64,000 nt of DNA from Heloderma charlesbogerti (lineage: Eukaryota; Chordata; Lepidosauria; Squamata; Helodermatidae): contig JANEZZ010001570.1 of the NCBI GenBank assembly GCA_026122225.1, positions 3,348,001 through 3,412,000 of the forward strand, written 5' to 3'. Positions 10,758 through 22,040 of the stretch are shown here, piece after piece; position 1 is the first letter of the stretch; every line of letters starts with the position of its first letter. A model generated the notes under the pieces. The model searched no databases. It was not told the origin of the DNA and worked only from the letters and a program-made list of their open reading frames with translations. The position numbers were made by a program, and so were the translations under genes.

Positions 10758-10895
10758 AAGCCTTCCCAACCTGGTACCCTCCAGATGTTCTGGACTACAA
10801 CTCCCATCAGCCCCAGCCAGCATGGCCAATGGTAGGGAATACTGGGAGTTGTCCAAAACTTCTGAAGGGCCCAAGGTTGGAAAAGGCTGTCCTAG
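10758..10895. mobile_element. Palindromic MITE (ACTACAACTCCCATCAG type)
   Basis: The left arm CCTTCCCAACCTGGTACCCT and the right arm AGGGCCCAAGGTTGGAAAAG are inverted. The inner arms GGACTACAACTCCCATCAG and CTGGGAGTTGTCC fold together, with CAGCATGGCCAATGGTAGGG between them. This copy is close to the squamate consensus as I remember it. Confidence 0.75.
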
Positions 10896-10929
10896 ATCAA
10901 TGATGGTTTCAGTTCAGGAATGGAAGAGG

Positions 10930-11935
10930 AAAGACAAACTAAAACTCTGCCAAAAAAGGTAGAGCTACTGTTGGTTGGGGCTTCCAATAATCAGGACCTG
11001 GGTGTGCAGCCTATTTTGGATGGGGTTGTCCTCTTCCTGAAAAATCAGGTATACATCTTGGACATGCTCTGCGATCTGGCACTCTCCCTGAAGTGGCAGC
11101 AGTAAAGATGAGTACTGTTTGTCAGCTCTTTAGCCTCTCTGAAAGTAATTGTACCTGGCCTAGTCACCCATCCCCTAGGTACACTCATACCCTATTGTAA
11201 TGCTCTAATTGCGGGGCCTCACTTAAAGACTGTTTGGAAGCTGAAATTGGGCCGAAAAGTGGTGGCTACAATGTTGCCTAGAGATCAAGTCATATAATTC
11301 CAATCTGATAGAAGCTATACTACAAGAGCTGGGAAATTTATGTCCTTCCAGATATTTTGGCCTACAACTCCCATCAGCTCTAGTAAGCATAGTCAGTGGT
11401 GACAGAACATGGGAATTGTAGGCCAAAACATTCAGAAGTTTCTCACCTCTGCTATACTATCTGTCTGTTTTGTTTCTGGGCTTCTTTTAGCTTTTAAAGC
11501 CAGGGACCAGGCAGGATACCTCAACAACCACCTCCTCCCATACGAACATGCCCAAACCTTGAAACCACTGTCAGAGAGAGACCAGCTCTCTATGCTGTCA
11601 ACACTAGAGGTTCAGGAGGCAGGTGTAAAGGAAAGGGCCTTCTCAGTGGTGGCTGCCAAAATTTGGAATAGCCTCTCTGGTACGGTTTGCTAAATTCCCT
11701 TTCTTCCTACCTTTAGGTGAACTCTAAAGACTTATTTGCTTGGACAGGTTGTTTATGCTTGATGGTTTGCTGTTTTAGCTGTTCCAGTCTGCTGTTGATC
11801 TCTTAACAGTTCAGTTGTAGATTTTGAATTCCATTTTTTATTTTACTCATTACTTGTTCTACATTTGTGTTTTCTTCTGTAAGCCACTTTGGTCATACGT
11901 TTTGATGAAAAAAATAAAATACAATTTAAAAACAG
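10930..11935 (+). mobile_element. L2-like LINE 3' fragment (end of RT ORF and 3'UTR)
   Basis: The translation near 10957-11100 reads VELLLVGASNN, LGVQPILDGV and LKNQV, the thumb/connection motifs seen in the L2 copy at 56160-56669. Near 11170-11300 it continues with a decayed LDYCNALI and LKTVWKL stretch. Near 11620-11690 it reads KERAFSVVAAKIWNSL, the conserved L2 C-terminal motif. The 3' tail GTAAGCCACTTTGGTC and an A-rich end follow. It has several frameshifts and a MITE insertion at 11340-11447. The enzyme would have copied L2 RNA into the genome. This copy is inactive and lacks the 5' half. Confidence 0.7.
11340..11447. mobile_element. Palindromic MITE inserted in an L2 fragment
   Basis: CCAGATATTTTGGCCTACAA and GAATTGTAGGCCAAAACATT are inverted arms around CATCAGCTCTAGTAAGCATAG. 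It belongs to the same family as 10758 and 45916. It splits the L2 ORF sequence, so it inserted later. Confidence 0.65.
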
Positions 11936-13277
11936 CAGCAATATATTGCCCTCTGGCATGGTTTTGCATGGGAATTCTGGATCATTTAAGGCGGCTTTCC
12001 TAATTTTGAAGCTTCAGAGAAAAATTAGACATATGAGTGGCCCCACAGGAACCTCCTGCATTCCCATTGGTCATGTGGTAAAGATGGAGGACAGTTTGTG
12101 GCATTGCTCTCTTTACTTACACTACTGTTTAGAAGAACGCTAAGGAGATATCTTATACTTTGTATAACAGAAATGCTGGATGCAGTTGGATGCTGACCTG
12201 GAAAGGTGGATTCAGAGGCAGAAAAGACATCATGGCCCAATAGCATACAGATAACTCTTGTTGTTTATAGGAACAACTGTACCTAAGAACATCACAAGAG
12301 GAGCCTAGCGAAGAATAGTCCATGCTTTGATTCTCCAGCAATAGTTTAGAAACTGGTTTGACTTAATAATGCCATCTAGTGACAAACAATGACATGAAAA
12401 ATAAATAGAATTGATGGTGCAATCTTAAGGTTTTTATTTGACTCATTGGATACTGTGTCAACACGTATCGGCTATATTAAACCAAACCTATGTTAGGACA
12501 AACAGAGAAGTTCGCCTGGTGCCCACATTATGATATCTTCAGTGCCAGATGACCTCTATTATTTTTGCAGGCATTTTAGAAAGTTGCTTTAGTGCTTTTA
12601 GATCTTTGCACTGCTATTTATTATCTGATGTTGGTTTTACACTGGGCTTCACCAGTGAAGTTATACTTGCTATTTTTTGTCTCTTTTGAATCTTGTGTAT
12701 TTTATAATAATTTGTATACCACTCAGAGAGAATATGATTATTAGGTGGTTTTAATATATAAGAAATAAAATAATTAAAATATAAATTAGTCTACACATTT
12801 TAAAAAGAACACCTTTCCAAATAAAGTCTTCATTGCAATGTAACAAATTACTCTTGGTGGCAACTTAATTAATGATGGTATTCGTATCTAATAATATGGG
12901 TATCTTTTTAGCTCTCCATAATCCACATTTAAACACCATCTTGGATATTGTTCTTAAGCAGTTGCTCTTTTTTCTAGAGATGCACATGAAGACTAGCTAT
13001 TGAATGAAAACAACAGGACACTGTTGTCAAAGTGCGGAGTGTGGTAAAATGTTTTCAATACTAAACCTTTTTTTGTCTAAGCCTAGCACTTATCCAGCTT
13101 CTGTACATGTGGATTTATCAGGATATGACATCAGCAAGCTATTGTATTTTGCAACAGGAATGATAATATCCGCAAGATCACACAATACCAATGTAAGTCC
13201 TGTCATATTTCCCAGAGGTAATGCATTAAGAGGAGAGCTGTGCACATACCGTTACTGAGTGAAACCCTCCCACCCCC
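11936..13277. other. Stretch without a gene; a LINE-like tail near 12640-12790
   Basis: About 12690-12790 reads TTGTATACCACTCAGAGAG followed by AATAAAAT-type sequence, the texture of an L2/CR1 3'UTR end on the plus strand. A CTCF-like word (GCCATCTAGTG) lies at 12370-12383. No protein motif was recognised elsewhere. Confidence 0.35.
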
Positions 13278-13297
13278 AACACACACACACACACACA
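13278..13297. repeat. (AC)n microsatellite
   Basis: About nine uninterrupted AC dinucleotides. Confidence 0.9.
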
Positions 13298-14820
13298 GAA
13301 CAGAATGTTTGCCTTTTATCTGATTTCAGCAACAATGTGTAACATGGAGATGAGTTGCTGAAGGGACAGAAAAGATGTCAAGCAAAGGTAGCCTTCTGCC
13401 AAGTCTGGAGAGAATCTTGCAAAATGTGTTCCCATTTTAAGTAGCGCTCACACCTTCCATTTCTCCTTCTACTTAATAATATCTTCCTACACTAGATGGC
13501 ACTATAATGCACTGTATTAAAGCTGAGTGGGCCGGGGTGGGGTGGGGCAAACAACTCTATAATAAATGAAAATACACATAATTCTGAAGGGTACCTGTAT
13601 AGTAGGAGCAAAAAAAAGAAAATAATTTAAATGTGTAAACATTCCTTTGTTTTTAGTAGTATATTGTAAACGTGGATGCCTCACTTCCAGTCCATGACAG
13701 AGGCCCAGTTTTATGTTTGAACACAGGGAGATCATCCAAAACAGCCTTCATGTGATGTCTTAACCTTCAGCCATGATAACATATGCTACTTTCCACATGA
13801 TACTTCTGCCTAGCATGTTGGTGTCAGCCACCAAAATGAATAGGCCACAGTAGCAAGCTACACCACCTGCTATCAGGGTGACAGGGAGTAAGTCAGTGGA
13901 CAGATCTATCTCAAGTAACCTCTGAAGACAAATGTAATATGAAAACAGAACTCACAGTAAATCCTCAAACTTAGGTGTAGGGCTGGCATCCTTCCAGATT
14001 AATACTGAAGTAACAGATGTGTATATCAACAAATGGAAAGATGATTCAGCCATTGACCTTGCTCCTTCCCCCACATTTCACATAGGCCTTCTGCCTTTTT
14101 CCTATTTTTTAATGTCATATGAATATCCATGTGTTTATTCAAATTCATTAATTGATTCATTCATTCATTCTATACATTTTTTTATTTTACAAGTGAACTC
14201 AAGATTGGGAGGAGACTTTTAAGTGGCATTACACTGTCAGCCAACCCATCAGAGAGCTTCTACTTGAAACTTGCAGAACCAATTCTCTCAGAGTTCAACT
14301 CTGCAAAGAACTAGGCAGGTTTCAACTGAACATAGTGAGGGGACTTCAAAAATGGGGCAAAAACAGTCATCCATGATGGTAGATCAAACATGCAAACGTC
14401 AATTCATGCAAGATAATTTCCCTACAAAGATACTGCACCTATACAGGAAACGTTCCTGTACACCATAATAGGTGACAAATACACACATGGTCAGCGCCCA
14501 GATGGGAGACTCACTTTCTTCAGTTCCACTGAAGAAAGGTATTTTATAAATGGCATAATATTTATATTGACGTGTGTAAACAGTATCAAAAGCCACAGCA
14601 GTACATACAATGAAAGATATGAGCATTTGTCACCTATTACATTGTATGTACACCATTTTCCTTAAGCGATATCCATGAAGATAAACATATTGTACAAAGT
14701 GGCCCATATACTTAGATAACATTAATATAATCTCAGAAGCAAATAGGGGGGAAATTAATTGCAAAGCCTGGTAAATGTGTGCACATTGGTGAATTATTTC
14801 ATTTCTCCTTTAAGGCAGTG
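13298..14820. other. Stretch without a recognisable gene
   Basis: Mixed-composition sequence with no protein motif that I recognise. At 13489-13502 the sequence ACACTAGATGGCAC differs from the CTCF core consensus only at its first base. The surrounding ACTATAATGCACTGTA suggests a worn copy of the CTCF-motif TIR family, without visible termini. Confidence 0.35.
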
Positions 14821-14828
14821 ATGATTAT

Positions 14829-15705
14829 TAAGGCTGTGCACCACTTCGGCCCGGGGCCCGAACCCCGAGCCAAAGTGGGCTGCTTTGGGTCACTTTGAGC
14901 CCCTTCCGAGGTGAAGCAGAGGGGGCACAAAGTGACCCCGAGCGGGTTGGGAGCTTTCCGAAGCACTCAGTGTGCTTCGGAGCTTTGGCACCCCTGGCCC
15001 AGCCATGCCAGCTCCCCCAGGTCCTTACTTGAGCTCTGTTGCCGCTGCCTCCACCGCTGTTGCTGCCGCCATCGCCGCCGCCACCTCCACCGCTGTTGCC
15101 CTCGCCGCCGCCTCCTCTGCCTCCACCACCGCCTTCGCTGCTGCCACTGCCGCCTTCTCTGCCGCCATCATCACCACCGCCAGCTCCTGAGGCCTGGACG
15201 TGTGCCGACTCTTATTGCAAGGAGTCGCCATTTTAAAAATGGTAATTTCCAGGAACTTCCAAGAGGTTGCCATTTTAAAAATGGCGACTCCCTGCAATAA
15301 GAGTTGGCACGTGTCCAGGCCTCAGGAGCTGGCGGCAGCAATGATGGTGGCAGCGGAGAAGGCAGCAGCAAGGAGGAGGCAGCAGCAGTGAAGGTGGTTA
15401 AGAGAAGGTGGCAGTGGAGGTGGTGGCAGCGGCGGCGGTGACGAGAAGGCAGCAGCAGCATGGCAGAGGAGAAGGCGGAGGCAGCAGCGGAGGCAGTGGC
15501 AACAGAGGCGGCAAAGTAAGGAGCTGGGGGTTTGTGCAGGGGCGTTGGGGGGGACCAGAAACGGGGTTCAGCATCCGAATCCTGCCTCGGGTTCGGGGCC
15601 GAGTCGGGTTGGGGATCCCCCGAATCAGCCCAAGCCAAATCGGGCCCGGCTCCAAAGCCATGAAGCAGCTTCCAAGTCAGATCGGGTGGTCCCTGCACAG
15701 CCCTC
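14829..15705. mobile_element. hAT-type foldback MITE with GCC/CTG-rich arms
   Basis: The termini TAAGGCTGTGCA and TGCACAGCCCTC are inverted and flanked by a perfect 8-bp duplication, ATGATTAT at 14821-14828 and 15706-15713. The element folds on itself around 15265: GCCATTTTAAAAATGG near 15229 and 15273, and CTTATTGCAAGGAGTCGCC mirrored by GGCGACTCCCTGCAATAAG. The arms carry imperfect CCG/CTG/CCT triplet runs (about 15045-15190 and 15340-15510). These give long proline-, alanine- or histidine-rich open frames on both strands, which are not genes. Confidence 0.85.
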
Positions 15706-15744
15706 ATGATTATTTCTGTCCATGTTATTGTTTAGTGTAAATTC

Positions 15745-15887
15745 CACGTAATTCCTTCTGTTTCTGATGTGAATGTGGCATGAATGCCGTTGGCAAAACA
15801 GCATGATCCATAAACAAGATGGAGGTATCAGCAGGCTTGGGAGAACTCCAAGATTTGCAAAAAAACAAAAACTCTTTAGAAAGGAAT
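15745..15887 (-). repeat. Unclassified interspersed repeat, fragment
   Basis: On the minus strand this reads AACTCCAAGATTTGC-type sequence complementary to the repeat at 40915-41150 and 47335-47645, through the shared AAGCCTGC(T/G)(G/T)ATACCTCCA block. The two hAT MITEs flank it closely. The family is unknown to me. Confidence 0.45.
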
Positions 15888-15895
15888 GTAAAATG

Positions 15896-16234
15896 TAGGG
15901 CTGTGCAGGGGCCACCCACAGTGAAGGCGGCAGTGGAGGTGGAGGAGGAGGAGGAGAAGGCGGCAGCAGCGATGGCAATGGCGGTGGAGGCAGCAGCGAT
16001 GGCAATGGTGGCGGAGGTGGCAGTGGTAGCTCAGGTAAGGACCTGGAGGCGCTGGCGCAGCTGAGCCAGGGGTGCCGAAGCTCCTAAGCACACCAAATGC
16101 TTCGGAGAGCCCCCAACCCACTCTAGGTCACTTTGTGCCCCCTCCGCTTCGACTCAGAAGGGGCTTGAAGTGACCCAAAGCAGCCCACTTCGACTTGGGG
16201 TTCGGGCCTCGGGCCAAAGCGGTGCATAGCCCTA
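15896..16234. mobile_element. hAT-type MITE, short relative of the element at 14829
   Basis: The termini TAGGGCTGTGCA and TGCATAGCCCTA are inverted. The flanks GTAAAATG (15888-15895) and GTAAAAAG (16235-16242) match at 7 of 8. The right part (16035-16220: CAGGTAAGGACCTGG, CCGAAGCTC, AGGTCACTTTGTGCCCCCTC) is the reverse complement of the left arm of the 14829 element. The left part is GGAGGA/GGCAGC triplet-rich. This is a deletion derivative in opposite orientation. Confidence 0.8.
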
Positions 16235-16351
16235 GTAAAAAGGAGAACCCCAGAAACAGCCCAAGTGCACTCAGTAGCCATGAATTCTGGCTGACTGCTG
16301 TGAGGGGGCGTGGGGGAGATGATGGGAAACCACATAGGAGCGGGTTATGGA

Positions 16352-16559
16352 AGCCCTGTTCAGGTGTTTGCCTTATCAGGGTTCCCGATCATGTGGAGAG
16401 CTCCTGTGCAGACCTTGCCAATTCAACACAGCAAGGTCTGAACTGAAGGACGTGGAGCCAGCGCACCCAAAGATGTAGGGGGCAGGGCCAGTGTATACGG
16501 CCCCAACTCTCTACCTACTTTAAGCCTTCATGCGTTCAGGCAAATGCCTGAACAGGGCT
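16352..16559. mobile_element. Short MITE (AGCCCTGTTCAGG ends)
   Basis: AGCCCTGTTCAGGTGTTTGCC on the left is the inverse of GGCAAATGCCTGAACAGGGC on the right. The flanks GTTATGGA and GGAATGGA match at 6 of 8, weak support for a hAT duplication. A possible relative of its terminus lies near 8846. Confidence 0.6.
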
Positions 16560-17427
16560 GGAATGGAGTATGATAGAGAAGGGTTGACTGATGAGAACAG
16601 TAAACAGGAGCACTGCATATGACAACATTTTGTTGCAGGTCCCACTTGTTTCTTCAAATATCTGTCAGGCTGGATCAGTATGATTTAAATATATGCCAAT
16701 CAGTGACTGATTTTTCCATGCAAACTATAGAAACTGTTATAGGTTTTAATTAAGGAATACATAAGATGTCACAGCCCTTGGTGACTAAAAGTAATGAACG
16801 GTCTTTGCCACAGCATGGACTGAACACCTGGGGCCCTAGGTGAAAGCTCTTCTCTTTAATCCAGAGCCTCCATTTCCTTCCAGAAATGCCCCTCCCAACC
16901 CCCAGAGCATCAGGTTCCTCAAAGGTCAGTGGGATTAGGGCAATGCAAGCATGGACCCATCATACTGAGGCCCACTCATGGCAGAGGGCACAGCAGACAG
17001 ACAGGCAGCAGCAAATGATCCCTGAGTGCAGATGATCAAGATGCAAACCAAGAAAATCAGAGATGGGTAGAATGTCCATTGGTAAATGTGGAACAAGGGC
17101 TTCAGGGCAGGATGAAAGGCAGAAAATATAAGGCATGCACTCACACATGGAGGGAAAGCCCTACCTATAACTGCACATGCACCACTCCCAAAGTCACACA
17201 CTCCACCAGTTTGAGCCCCAATATCCACACAGCTGGTGTGTCATGTGAAAAGGAAGACCTCCAAGTCAACTGCACGGATGTCGGAGTCTGGGCTTGCAGA
17301 GCATAAAATGTCATGAGGCACAGTTCCAGTGGTGCAGCTAGGTAATTTTAGACCCTGGATTTAAAGGTCTTTCTTTAGGTGGTCATGTGTATTACTTCAG
17401 TTGTAATGCACAACTAACATTTCCCTT
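16560..17427. other. Stretch without a recognisable gene
   Basis: No protein motif or paired repeat terminus was found. The open frames near 16935-17300 are unsupported. Confidence 0.4.
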
Positions 17428-17680
17428 AAGAACATCAGAAGAGCCCTGCTGGATCCGACCAAGGTCCATCTCATCCACCATTCTGTTCACACAGTGGCCA
17501 ACCAGCTGCTTGTGGGAAGCTCACAAGCAGGACATGAGTGCAACAGCAGCCTTCTGCTCATGTTCCCCAGCAACTGATGGCATACTGTTGGATACTGGAG
17601 GTAGCATATAGCCATCAGGACTAGTTTCCACTAATAGCCTTTTCCTTCATGAATGTGTCTAACCCCTATTCTCCCCTCCA
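17428..17680 (+). repeat. Interspersed repeat of squamate type, unclassified
   Basis: The wording GAGCCCTGCTGGATCCGACC, CACAGTGGCCAACCAGCTGC and ATAGCCATCAGGACTAG matches an abundant reptile repeat that I recognise from experience but cannot name. It is probably a LINE-derived or SINE-like element. No coding frame survives. Confidence 0.4.
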
Positions 17681-18574
17681 CTGCCATGCCACGATTTACA
17701 TCTGCATCTTCATTCTTGTTATCTCAGGCTTATCTTAGCAAACAAACAAACAAAAACTCTGTATGCCAACCCTGATTAAAAAGAAATAGTCTGAGCTTGT
17801 GCAGCTTAAGCTCACTTAAATCATTGTATCGTCAGAACTACAGAAATAGTTCTGGTTTGCTTCTGCAGCCATCATGCTGTGCACATTTACTTGGGAATAA
17901 GTACCATTTTGTTGCTGAAAAGAATACGATATTTTAAAAGTAAACATAACAACATGAGCATCCGTAACCATGTATATGTCTGGCTGGCTGGCCCCCTGAC
18001 AATAACATGCTTTTAAAACAAGAAGAAAGGATGCTGGGGTGAGCAGCATCAAACCTGAGGGGCCCTGTCATGCACATGCTTGGCCTATTTACTACTAACC
18101 CCATCACCTGCCACTCTCTGGGTGGTCATGGCAGGCCCCTGAGCTGTACCAGTTCACAGTTTTGCTCCATCTTCCACATGTAGACTAGATGCATGGAAAT
18201 GAGCTATATTTGAGGGATCTGTGGTATCTCTACATGAGCAATTTATGGCATGTTCATGATTGGTCACTCACAGAAGTTTGCAGGTCCTTTACACGACGTC
18301 GTCAACCTCCAGGATGTCTCCCACACATGTCCCCATTTATCCTACTTTAAAAAAAAAAAACAGAGATAAGCTGGTAATAAAAGTTAATGGCACCATATCG
18401 GCAGTGTGTAATGCCGGCACAGCACTATGAACTTGCCAAGGAAGAACTTTCCTCTGTTCAAACCACATGTCTGCCATGTAAATGCTTGAGCATAATTAGA
18501 AGGGAGACAGATCTGATCCCCCACCCCACCAAGCTAGGAATAAACATCCTCTGTTGATTCAGAGCACCGCATTA
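17681..18574. other. Stretch without a gene, apart from the fragment at 18229
   Basis: About 17865-17916 has a TTTACTTGGGAATAAGTACC word, like the small MITE near 18575. A poly-A run lies at 18350-18361. Nothing else was recognised. Confidence 0.35.
18229..18315 (-). mobile_element. Fragment of the CATGAGGCTTTTA TIR family
   Basis: Read on the minus strand, this matches the right-hand end of that family: CTGGAGGTTGACGAC, GTGAGTGACCAATCATGA, and CTCATGTAG at the terminus. Compare 41490-41565 and 24640-24725. The middle and left end, including the CTCF-like motif, are missing. Confidence 0.55.
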
Positions 18575-18660
18575 AGTTCAATGAGGCTTACTCCCAGGTA
18601 AGTGTGCCTAGGTTTGCAGACTTACAGCACAATCTTACATCTACTCAGAAATAAGTCATA
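18575..18660. mobile_element. Small MITE-like repeat (TTACTCCCAGGTAAGTG)
   Basis: AGTTCAATGAGGCTTACTCC followed by CAGGTAAGTGTGCCTAGG and then AGCACAATCTTACATCTACT. This is the centre and one end of a common squamate short repeat. Fragments with similar words occur near 38843 and 63055. Confidence 0.45.
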
Positions 18661-19970
18661 GCTTTCCTGGGGGCTGCAAGGAAACAGTACAGCACAAGTT
18701 ACGCGATGAAAACAAGACTTCCCCCCTGCCTGCGCTCTTTGCACACATGCCAGGGAGGGAAGGAGGGAGGCACTCCCTCAATTCAAACCACATGTCTGAC
18801 CATCCTAATCCCACAAAGAAACCAAAAGCGGAAGCCCTGGTAAAGTTGCGAGTTTTTTGCTTAATGTAGGAACACCCTGGGAGCCATTTCCTACATCATG
18901 TTTTGTAGGTGTATGCCTAAGATGTTTAAACCTACACATAAACAGGTAGAGAATGAAAGAAAACATGTATCTGCAAACAAACACATATGCCTCATTAGAG
19001 AGCTGTACAGTACTCTCCCTGTTGAGTGTACACTCCCTGACAAACTTGGGTTTTACCTCTGGGTAATTTGTAAAATAGCCCCCAGGCAGCAAGAAAAGGA
19101 GTGCTGGCAAATTGTTACTCAACCATTCAGTGTCGTGCTGCTATAGCAGAGGAAGGCAAACACTAAAACCTTTCCTTACTCACTTCAAATCATTCCTTTA
19201 GATCTCCATTCCAGGCATTCCTGCAGCTTAGAACCAGCATACCTTAGAAGTCAAACTTATCCCTGATCCTTTCAGAGGTCATTTGTTTGCTCAATGGAAG
19301 ATTAAAACAAAAATAAATCCCTTCAGAAGGCGAAGGACGTGCTTATGTAAGGTAATCCAACAGACACCGAGTAAATTGCATTCTCCTGGAGAGGATCCAT
19401 CCTTTGAATACCAAATACTGGACATGGCCCACTGCCCAGGTGTAGAACTAGTGCCAGTTCTTAGGCAGGACATTGATATGCATAGTGTTATTTCCATGGT
19501 CTGGCTGCCACAGTGTATTTAAGTTTCAAAGGATCAAGGATGTGTGTTACATGAGGGAGTCACCTCTTCCTCTACAGTGCTTGAGCCCTGCAGCTTTAGG
19601 AATATGGGATTCTGAGGTTGAGTCTTGGGCCCTGTTTCCACGGTATTGCTTTACCACACTGGCAATTTTGTTGCTGTGTTTCTGCTATTGGACCTGCTCT
19701 TTTTCCAGTCCACACAGTGGTCAAATTCCCAGCTTATCCTCGGGGTTTCCTGGGGCTCTGTGCCATTTACACTCACTTCAAACTAAATTATTTTGCTGTT
19801 TGCTGGTTGGAATCTGGGTGGAGTCTGGGTGGGGTCTCCTTAGCTTATCCATGTTCCTACCTCCTCTTCTAGCCGATTTCCCCCTCCCTCCAGCCCTTCT
19901 GCTCCGCTCCTGTTACCCCACCCTGCCCAGTGTGTCCTCTGCCTTCCAAGCCCCCCTTTTTTAATTTGAA
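18661..19970. other. Stretch without a recognisable gene
   Basis: Unsupported short frames only. Near 19628 GGCCCTGTTTCCACGGTATT looks like a transposon terminus, but no inverse partner was found. The 163-codon frame at 19473-19964 is Leu/Pro/Ser-rich without a family match. Confidence 0.35.
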
Positions 19971-19976
19971 AAGGGC

Positions 19977-22040
19977 TTTTAAAGCACAATAGCGCAATAG
20001 CTATCGTAATAACAGCTGTTAAGGGGCAATTGCACATTGCCACCAGTGATGACTCTATATAAACACACACACACTCCACTTTCTCCAGACTATAGAACTA
20101 GACCAAGAAAGCAGTCCAGACTTACAGCAAAATGGGGTGGGGGGAGGAGAGGGAATCATTTCAATAATACTAATGCTGATAAAAAATGATGATAATATCA
20201 GCAATAACAGTAACAACTACAAAAATGAAATGCATTCCCCTCTCCCCACCACCACCACCCTATTTAACAAGTTTACTGTCCAGTTTGGGGCATGTCCAGG
20301 CTGGCTCCTCAAACAAAGTAAACCAAGAAATAGCTAGCTAGCAAGCAAGCACAAGCACGGGGGCAGACACACTCTCACTTGGGCTCTCTTTGGTCTACCA
20401 GGGAGCTTACCTGGGCAGCCCTGTCTCTTTGGGCTGGACCCATCAGCATTCATTGGGGCATGATGGTCTGAGGTCTCACCCTCTAGCTGAACGGAATGAT
20501 GTAGCAGCTGTGGGACATAAAGGCCGTTAAAGCAGTGGTGGGTGGGTGGTATTGCCAAAGGGGCACCTGTGTCACGTGAAGGTCAGTGCCTCGAAGTGCT
20601 GCAGAGTGTGCAAGCAGAGGCAGTGGGAATCCACTCACCTTGTGGTTGATCAGGCTGAGTCTCCCCCTCTACAGAGACCACTATTCCTGCATGTAAGCCA
20701 AGACAGAAATGAGAAGCGGCAGGCTTTCAGAGGGTGGCGTGGGGCGAGGCAGGCAAAATGCTGGATAGGAGTATTCACCCATATTTTCCTCAACTGGGGC
20801 CAGGTATTCCTCCATGTTAACAGTCTGGAAGTCGTGGGTGAAGAGCTCCTCCGATCCTTCGGGTGAATAGAGATGCTTCTGCAGACAAGCTTGGACCGTA
20901 TTGTAGCTTCTCCTCTAAGGATGCTACGGAGCACCTTATAGAAGGGGCAGGTCCCACTCCCAGAGTGGGAGTTGTGTGTCTCCACCCTTCTATATTCCAG
21001 CTGCAGGACTTTGGACTTTGTCCTGCACTCAACCGTGCTGCATCTGTGCCCCCGGAGGGTTATTTGGTGAGCTATGTGCTCATAGGAATCTATGTCCTGG
21101 TGGATGGAGCGAAGTTGCTCCTAGACCTTCTGCTCCCCCCATATGTCCAGTAGATCCATCACTTTGTCGTACTTCCACGCCCCTTGCAGGCAGACTCTGC
21201 CAAAGCCATGAAACCTGGGATGCTTACACCAGCCATGGGGGAGAAAGAAGCGGCATTGTTACACTCATTAACCCTAGGGGACTGTAGTCTTTGGGCAGGC
21301 GCTATGAATTCCGGAAAATTCCTGCAGAGAGGAATTCCCCTGCTCCTCCTTTCTATTGCAGTAGGAGCTTGGGGCAGAAACTGGGCGGTGTAAACATTGC
21401 CACAGTTACTCTGAATGTTCCAAAGGCACAGGTGCTAGAACACTCTAGCTCCTCAGAACGCAGTAATACAAATATGTATTTCTGGAACACATTAAGGCGC
21501 AAATGCGATATCTGGAAGAGGCGATTTAGTGCTTTAATGATAGATGGGATTACAATAATAAAACATTGCTTTTGTGGTCCCAGGGCCCTGTCTAAATGCA
21601 ATATCAATTCAAACAAGGTTGATATCATGCAGGGTTGGTAGGGACCTAGTCCCAGCATAAGGGACTCAGAGACACTGCTTCCCCAAGTAACTGGGAGTAG
21701 TTGTTTCGTGATCACGATAGGTCGCTAATGCGCTATTTCAACGTAGTGCTTTGGTGCGTTAGTTATGAAAAACATAAAAATAGGGACTATAATGCTTGGA
21801 GTGTTGCTTAGTGGTGCTGCTGGTGCGTTTAAGCACAACAGGAATTTTTAAAAGAACAGGAATATCAGGCGGGGATCTTAGTAACATTGATGCTAGGCAC
21901 CCAAGTTCCAAGACAACCAATATGAGAGGGAGGGAGGGAGGGAGAGAGACTGCTTACCTGAGATAAACCTGAGTTTCAGGCTGGAGTGGGAGTACTTGCT
22001 TCATGTCCACGATAGCACGCTAATGCGCTCGTGATCTTGC
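19977..22040. repeat. Inverted and direct blocks around the Myb/SANT-like frame
   Basis: The reverse complement of 19977-20007 (ACGATAGCTATTGCGCTATT, then GTGCTTT) resembles 21713-21760 (ACGATAGGTCGCTAATGCGC, then TATT and GTGCTTT). A third block at 22007-22035 (CACGATAGCACGCTAATGCG) is in the same direction as the second. The outer pair brackets the Myb/SANT-like frame, as terminal repeats of a DNA transposon would, but no target duplication is visible. A related GCTATTGCGATGTTGTGCTT word occurs at 30163-30182. Confidence 0.4.
20650..21195 (-). pseudogene. Myb/SANT-like DNA-binding domain (MSANTD/trihelix type), decayed
   Basis: From about 21187 downward the minus strand reads WKYDKVMDLLDIWGE, then after one stop EQLRSIHQDIDSYEHIAHQI, LRGHRCSTVECRTKSKVL, LEYRRV and GTCPFYKVLRSIL. 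The order (W near the start, DLLDIWGE, RGH, a QCRxK-like motif, YR, TCPFY) is that of the three-helix Myb/SANT-like domain of MSANTD and ZSCAN29-type proteins and of the MYB partner of Harbinger transposons. These bind DNA in the nucleus. The frame stays open across about 110 codons except for a TAG at 21121-21123, where relatives usually have Trp. Downstream residues to about 20650 are unremarkable. I saw no transposase or zinc finger nearby. It could be a dead transposon ORF or a retro-pseudogene. Confidence 0.7.

Noticed and set aside
15039..15660. Long proline/alanine/histidine-rich open frames on both strands
   Set aside because: They are translations of CCG/CTG/CCT triplet runs in the arms of a foldback hAT MITE and appear in several frames at once.
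19473..19964. 163-codon frame rich in Leu, Ser and Pro
   Set aside because: Composition-driven, no signal of a known domain, no splice or codon evidence of a gene.
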